Origin: Fulvia fulva
Lineage: Eukaryota; Ascomycota; Dothideomycetes; Mycosphaerellales; Mycosphaerellaceae
Length of the DNA: 64,000 bases
Direction of reading: 5' to 3'
NCBI RefSeq assembly: GCF_020509005.1
Contig: NC_063024.1
Coordinates: forward strand, 1,550,001-1,614,000
The stretch's first letter is position 1; every line of letters begins with the position of its first letter. The position numbers and the translations under genes were made by a program. Under the pieces are notes generated by a model that made no database searches, had not been told where the DNA came from, and saw only the letters and a program-made list of their open reading frames with translations. Shown piece after piece: positions 57,510 through 64,000 of this stretch.

Positions 57510-60500
57510 TCTTAGTAAAATCAAGGTTAAGGTCGACTCGAAGTCGAAATCTTAAGGTATTAAGGCACCTAAGGTCAAGGCTCTTAGTAATAAGTAAAGT
57601 AAGTATAACGTTACGATTAAGGTTACGTTTCCGAATAAGGTCATAAGTTTTAGTTATGTCTTTATCGAGGTTCGAGTCGTTTGCTAGTATTAGAGCTGGC
57701 TAAGAGTTACTAGAAAGTCTAACGAAGGCCTATAGGCCTTATAGGGAGGCTATAATCCGAGAAGGGATAGAAGACTCGGATAGTAACGAAGATAACACCC
57801 CGGAGGCTTTAGGCTCTAATAAGGGTAAGGAAAGAGCACGACGAAATAACTAAGAAGAGGATGACTTAAATAAGGGCACTATAACGTTAGGAATGCCCTA
57901 TAGTCCGGATGCGATAGCAACCTTATTTAGCCGTCTTGCTGTTACTATAGAAAATGTAGGACCTCGCTTCCCTACTCTAGGGAGTCCGGAAAACCCCCTC
58001 TTTAATAGTAGGAACGCTACTAAATTCTAGGAGAGGTTTAATAATCTTATAGACTAGTATCTACTAAGGCTATTAATTAAGAAAGACAACTTCTAGGGTC
58101 GTTTCGAGCGTAACTACGAGACTACTATTCGACGTTTAGTAATAAGGTTAGAGGGATAGTAAGTAAGGCGGAGTACCTTTAGGAGGTCCTTCTTAGCTAA
58201 ATTTTCGAGATTCGATACCTATTCGATATTAGGAAGTCGAGAATATCTAGAAGAGATAGTCCGGGCCGAGTAAGGGAAAAGCCCTAAGGAACAGGATATA
58301 AAGGAGTTTATCCGTCTCTTCGTAGCCTCTAGTGACCTAATTGATCCCGAAGACCTCGATAATAGCTCCCGTAGCCGTCTTCTACTTTAGGGGCTCCTAG
58401 AGTTAGTTACTAAGGTAGTTTATAAGAAATGTAGGCTCTATCCAAAGTAGCCTAAGAAGTTTCGGCGCTTTTAAAAGATACTAGACGAGGCGACAAGTAT
58501 CGCTAATAGTGAAGAAGGATAGAAGGCCGTATATACGGACTTTCTACTTACTTTACCGTAGCTTTATCGGTGAGTTATAAAGCAGATACCGCGCTTAATC
58601 CCTAAGATTAATATACTTAACAAACTAGCTGTTTCCGCTACTATCGACGATAACCTTATTTAGAAAATAGTAGAAATAAGTACTCGGGCTTACTAACGAG
58701 GTCGCGCGGCGGAGGTTAGATCCTTTAACCCTAGTAAAAATCAAAGGTCTATATAACTAGAAAACCCCGATCGCGTGCCTAAACTATAGGTTTACTTAAT
58801 ATAGCGCCCGTAGTTATAGAACCGCGAGTAGTCTAAAGCGCTTAATAGGTACTGTTATAACTATAGTAGTACGGAACATTAGGCTAATAGGTGCCCCGCG
58901 ATACTATTCCTTATCTTATAAGGGTATGTCTTTTTAGCGACGAATAACTAGTAGTACCTAGGAAAGAAGACCGATCTAAATCCCCCTAAGTTCAACTTCC
59001 GACGAGACTATAGTAAACCTAAGCTCCTTTATATACTTCCGTAGCTTAAGGAACACTATAGCCCGATTCTATTTAATAAGGACATAAAAATCCCTACGCT
59101 TCGGAAACAATAGATAGGTCGAGATTATACTAGTGTCTTAAGCGTAAAGCTTCCTAACTACTCTAAACCTCTACCTAATAACCGACACCTTATAGAATAC
59201 GGCCCTTAAGATGTTAGATCTAGGTAGTAACTGACGGCCGCTAGTAGTTACTAGATCTAGTTTAAGGAAGAAGAAGAACCGGCTCTATAAGGGTATAGGA
59301 TTATAAAATATAACGAGTTTAAGGTTAAGGCCTACCTAATCTAGAGTAACAAATCTCGAGGCAAAGCTCTAGTAGGAATTATAAAGAACCCGAATCCTCG
59401 AACTAGGTCTAGTATATAGGCATTAAGGGTACGAGCCGAGGCCGCTAAAGCTATACGATAAGAACTCGAAGAGGAGATCCGCTAGGAAGAACTCGGTTAG
59501 TAGGAGGTAGAGATAATTAGAGACGCCGGTTCTAGGGCTAGTAGAAGCTAGTTAATAGTAGCGTTAGGGGAGACTCTTAGAAGGACACCTAAGCCTCGAG
59601 CGGAGTTAAGGCCTACGCCCTCGGAATAGCCGGTAGGGCCTATTAATACCCTATTTATATAGCGTAAACGGTTATAGAATATAAAGACGATAAGGATTAA
59701 CAACTACGTCCGATAGTACGGTATAGGAGATAGGCCCGTTACTAAGGAGGAGGGAGTGACCTATTAGATTGATCAAATCCTTTAGACTACATTTCTAAAC
59801 GTTAATGCCCGGGACTAGTTTTAGTATAGTCGCTAGATTGAAACTGCCTTGTTTAGGAGAGTAGCAAATACTCCTAATCTATAGTCTAAGCTTACTACCG
59901 TCCGTAAGTTAGCTAGCTAAGAAGGGACTAAAGTCCGTACGAGTCATGTCGCTACCTATAAAGACGAGGAAGAAGGCGCTAATAAAGAAGTCATTCGGGA
60001 TAATTGTTAAGCTCGCTTTATAGATATGTTCTTAACGATATTATATAGTAAGGATACTATCTCTACCGCCGAGTTATACGAAAACATTGAAAAGATCGGT
60101 CTCTCTAGTATACTAGACGATTTTGTAATAGTACCTAGCCCTTAGGTAGTTACCGAGCTTAGGACTAGTAAAGGTTAGACTCGAGCCCTACTTAACGAGG
60201 GATCTAAAGTTAATATTATTAGCCCGAGGATAGTATATAAGTTTGGCTTGCCTATCGTACCTAGCGCCTACTTGTCCTTTCGAGGAGTGGGTAGAAGAGC
60301 AAAGTTCAAGGGGGTAATTTTAAAGCGTAATACTTAGGTGTTTAGTATGTACTACTAGATCGATATGTTTGTCTCCGCTAATCTAGATTTGCCTACGATC
60401 CTTAGCCGCCCTTAGTATAGGAAGGTACAACTAATAGGCCGTAACTACGACGATAGATTATAGGAGGGAACAATTGCTAGTAGGAAAGGTAAAAGTGTAA

Positions 60501-63500
60501 TGTTTACGGCTATTATAGGTACTAACAAGTACAAAACTCTTTAAGAACTTCTATAGTCCTCGAAAAATACGAACGCGGGTTAATTCACGGTAGTCGACCC
60601 GCTATAAGCATTAGAAGTCCGGTTTTAAAACAAGTCCGCTTTTCGAGTCTAGTCGGGGAGACCTTAGTAAATATATTAGGGGCGGAGTGTTCTAATAATA
60701 CGGCGCGTCGACATCGATAAGAAGGCATAACGAAGCTAAAACCTAAGCCTATAGACACGACTATCTTCGACTACTTTAAGAACTACCGCGGCCCCGTATA
60801 ATAATAAAGAGAAAATGTCCTCGACCTTGGCCCGTATTCGAAGAAATTGCTAGGACTACTCGGGGACCGCTAATACTTAAGCGCTAAGGTGACTACTAAC
60901 GCTCTAGGAGAGTAGGTCATTATAAATATATACTCCGTATAGGGCGACTAGTATACGGAGATCCTAAAACAGGGCTAGATTAATAGGTAGGCTTAGAAAC
61001 GAGACGTAGGGTTATATAGACCCGGTATTAGGATACCGTATATAGATAGATAGATAGATGATTCATTTACCCGTTATAGTGCCCTCCGGCCTATACGGGC
61101 TTATGTCTATATATGTTACTGCATAAGGTAGGAAACCTATTCCTAGGTAAAAACCTCCTCTCCTTCTCTAATAGCTTCCTTGCCATGAGTTCTCAGTTTT
61201 CCTTCTATTAGGGTGCACTAGTGTCATGGTGGTTAGCCTCTGACTACCTTGTCTGTAACCCTAGAGTTGTCCCCCTCTTCCTGCTCTCCTCCTCCTTCTT
61301 TCTCTCCTCAATCCATCTCTCTGTTTCCCTAGTAAGAGAGAACTGCTCCAAAAATCCTTAGTGGATGATCCACCTTGTAATTCTCTGGAGGTCTCCCTTA
61401 TTGCTGATCATGGCTTAGAAGTTTCTGTTCCTTGCCCTTGCCCTCAATTCACCTCTCCCTGTACTCCATTCTTTGCAAACCAGAAGTCTATGTTCGACAT
61501 TCTGGGACAGGTAGCCGCATGGGCAACTCTTGTCTTCGATACCTGGGACTTTTCTCTGATGTAGGTATGCCCTGACTCCGATGTGTTCAGAGCGGATTTG
61601 TATTGCTATGCTTGCTTCTGACCTGGTCAGGTCTGAGTACAGTAGGTAGTTGTGGCTACCAAACTGTTGGAGTGCCTTTGGGGTTCCTGGCCTCTGTGGG
61701 GTTCTTGTCCATTCAGTCTTCCAGAGGAGTCCTGCTATCCTTTCAGCTAGAGACTGTTGCTTCTTCCCTTGGCTGGCTGCTGATTCTCTCCCCTGAGCCC
61801 CTCTGTCCTGTTCCTGCTGGGCTAGGTGCAGCTGTTCTGTTAGTTCTTTGAACTTCTGCAGGTCCTACTGCTTCTATAGGGCTGGATTAGGTCTTGCTTA
61901 TCTGTAATACCGTATATATTTACTATATATAAGCGTAAAGCTAATAAGAAAAGACCTATTAACGCGAGCGTTTACGAGAGGCCTTAGTCGAAAGTAGATA
62001 GTAATATAGATTAGAAGCGGAAGGCCCTTTACTAGGAATCTCTAATGCTAGTAGGGTAAGGCCCGTTCGATAGGAGGTATCTTATTAAAAAGTTCTCTAG
62101 TATCGAGCGCGGCTCGAGGATTATACCTAAAAGGCTCGTTAGTATTAGGGTTAGTATCGCTCTCTCGGCTAAGGAAAGACAAATGTTTAAAGAAATGCTC
62201 TTTAACCGAGAAGGTGTCCTAGCGTAGGATTTTAGCTATATACGGTAGATTAGACATAATGTTGTGCCTCCTTAGAAGATTATAACGATTACGTATAAAC
62301 TATAGTAGGCGCGGAATATTTAGTTATACCTAAGCTTACGAGCGATTATAGAATAGATAATCCGCGCTCAAATTAAGAACAGATTTCTTAAGTATAGTCA
62401 AGGTGCTTATACAAATACTTAGTTCTTAGTAGTAAAGAAGGTCGAGCTAAATAGTAAAGCTATACTATATAGGTTGATCAACTCTGCTATACTCTTAAAC
62501 GAGGTAACAATAAGGGATACGAATATTCCCCTAGATACGGACGGGTTCTCGGAAGACTTTACTAGGTATAGAGTAGCCTCTTTAGTAGACTTGTTTTTGG
62601 GGTACGACTAGATTACGCTTAACGAAAGCAGCCGAGACTTAACGGCCTTTATAACGCCTCTTAGGCTTATACGGTATATAACGTTACTATAGGGTACGAC
62701 GAACTTAGTTACTTAGTTCGTACGGGTAGTAACTAAGGTGTTAATAGACTATATTTCTTACCGAGCAAAACTATGTCTTAACAATATCGGCGTAAAAGGT
62801 CCTACTAAGGACTATAGTGACGCTAAGGTAGAGCCTAGCCTTTGACAATAGGTCGTAGAATATATTATGTCCCTTAATCTTATTCTTATAGACCTAGAGA
62901 GGGCCGGAGCGGTAGTCGTAGGGGAGAAGTCGTAGTAGCTTCATAAGACCCTAAAGATCGTAGGCTATATTACTAGCCCGAGCGGCCGCTATCTAGATCC
63001 TAAGGTAGTGGCTAAGATCTTGAACTAGCTAACCCTAAAGTACGTAAAGGACGTTTGAGTTTATATTAGGATCTATATTTACTTCCGGATTTAGGTCCCC
63101 TAGTTCGTAATCGTCGCTCGGCTAATATATAAGCTTTTAAGGAAGGACGTCGAGTTTGTCTAGACTAAGAATAAGTAGTTCTCGAAAGAGAACCTAGTAA
63201 GATTCTTAGTAATAGTACTAGCGTTAGTAACTATCTCCTACGCCCTCGGAGCTAGTAGGATCTTTGTTTCTATTAATACGAGTAGTATTAGGTAGGGTTA
63301 TATAATATCGTAGGAATTACTAGATAATACTCGACGAAGACACCCGGTAAGGTATGAGAGCGGTACCTAGAACGTAAACGAGGCTAAGTACGATATAGGA
63401 AAGCGGGAGTACCTCGGAGTACTAAAGGGCCTTAAGAAGGTGTAGCGCTACCTCGTAGGAGTAGACTTCATCCTCGAAGTTAATACTAAAACGCTAGTAT

Positions 63501-64000
63501 AGTAGTTAAATCGGCTAGTATCCGATATTCTAAACTCTATAATAGTAAGGTAGGTTACTTAGATCCGGCTATTTACCTTTAAAGTAAGGCATGTCGATAG
63601 GAAGAAGTACTCCGGACCGGATGTACTGTCTCGTAAACTACCTATAGCTAAGGAGCTTACGGAACCTAACGATAATATTAATAAGATAATTAACGACAAA
63701 TTCTTCCGTTACGCCGAGCTAGTTAACACTTTCCCTATTATTCTAGAGCGTGAACGACTCCTCGAACCCTAGTATAGTAACAATTCCGAGCTTATAGCTC
63801 ACATTCTAGTATATCGAACACGACCGGAAGGGGTTACCCGGGCTAAGTATCGAAACCTTATTAAGAAGAGTCCTCGGTACTACTTAAGAGACAAGCTCTT
63901 GTTTTATTAGCGGCGAAGGGGTATACCGATGTAGCTAGTAGTAGACGATAATAATGCTTAGAAAGAGATCGTAATATACTCTTACGAAAAGTATAGTTAC
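57510..64000 (+). mobile_element. Ty3/gypsy retrotransposon, RIPped, runs off window
   Basis: With stops ignored, plus-strand reading gives gag-like sequence (FWERFNNLIDWY near 58020-58060), a zinc-knuckle remnant near 58850-58900, RT and RNase H from about 62190 to 63600 (a CLNNIGVKGP block near 62774-62800, where an Asp-Asp pair is usual) and the RNase H/connection motif HVDRKKYSGPDVLSR near 63590-63640, then integrase N-terminal sequence to the window edge. RT before integrase marks Ty3/gypsy. Stops are frequent and mainly TAG/TAA. A truncated LINE interrupts it at 61045-61906. The left LTR was not identified; the start near 57510 is only where the recognisable flank begins. Confidence 0.75.
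61045..61906 (-). mobile_element. LINE-4: 5'-truncated, mostly un-RIPped LINE fragment
   Basis: 862 bp in minus orientation with the ATCT-repeat tail at 61045, flanked by ATACCGTATATA at 61033-61044 and 61907-61918. It holds only the C-terminal end of ORF2 and the 3' UTR. Minus-strand reading gives RITRWIIH and EQFSLTRETERW-type blocks matching the C-termini of the other LINEs. From about 61190 to 61890 CA and TG are abundant, unlike the surrounding gypsy DNA, so the insertion is later than most RIP here. The first 150 bp is more TA-rich. Plus-strand frames in it (61361-61564, 61603-61851) are antisense shadows. Confidence 0.82.

Noticed and set aside
61361..61851. Two plus-strand open frames in the un-RIPped segment
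   Set aside because: The minus strand of the same DNA encodes the LINE C-terminus; these are antisense shadows that stay open because the segment escaped RIP.

Overview
The window looks like chromosomal DNA of a filamentous ascomycete. Genes carry 50-60 nt introns with GT...CTRAC...AG signals, and there are HET, F-box, BTB and fungal-type kinase genes. The surrounding repeats carry the signature of repeat-induced point mutation (RIP): CpA/TpG converted to TpA, stops nearly all TAG, and CpG spared. All splice models, element boundaries and target-site duplications (TSDs) here were worked out by eye, without alignment software.

Layout. 1-1323: RIPped copia scrap and a Fot1/pogo-like element. 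About 1390-17110: a gene island holding an F-box gene (1944-3113), a BTB gene (3716-4470), a broken cell-surface protein gene (4849-5418), a HET gene (5687-7540, minus), a protein kinase with a MITE-like insert in its last intron (7766-10161, minus), a C2H2 factor (10403-11326, minus), several small secreted-protein genes, some decayed (12668-15807), a hypothetical (15830-16333) and a short-chain dehydrogenase pseudogene (16457-17112, minus). Function in the island is read from domains only. It resembles a self/non-self recognition and effector-like accessory segment, not a metabolic cluster.

17.5-64 kb is nested retroelements. An old RIPped copia element (A0, 18143-40996, TSD TATAC) sits inside a type-B LTR. 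It was opened by a LINE (19632-24624, plus), a second LINE (24708-29633, minus) and a young copia element (A1, 31813-37351, TSD ATATA). Removing these and one 1,823-bp tandem duplication restores exactly 5,539 bp, the length of A1. Further right, a RIPped LINE (41041-51185) carries a 320-bp repeat and a second young copia (B, 45499-50943, TSD ACGTT). Then come a region with three lox-like palindromes (51343-51712), another LINE (51964-57104), a solo LTR (57271-57504) and a RIPped Ty3/gypsy element running off the end (57510-64000), interrupted by a barely RIPped 5'-truncated LINE (61045-61906).

Main points for a second look: exact nested stratigraphy with graded RIP ages inside one copia family; an identical tandem duplication that fuses RIPped and un-RIPped DNA; palindromes whose asymmetric spacer is inverted in one copy; A/B copia mosaicism; a half-tRNA-type primer site; a shared ATCT-tail/TATATA target rule for the LINEs; and RIP-type stops in single-copy genes.
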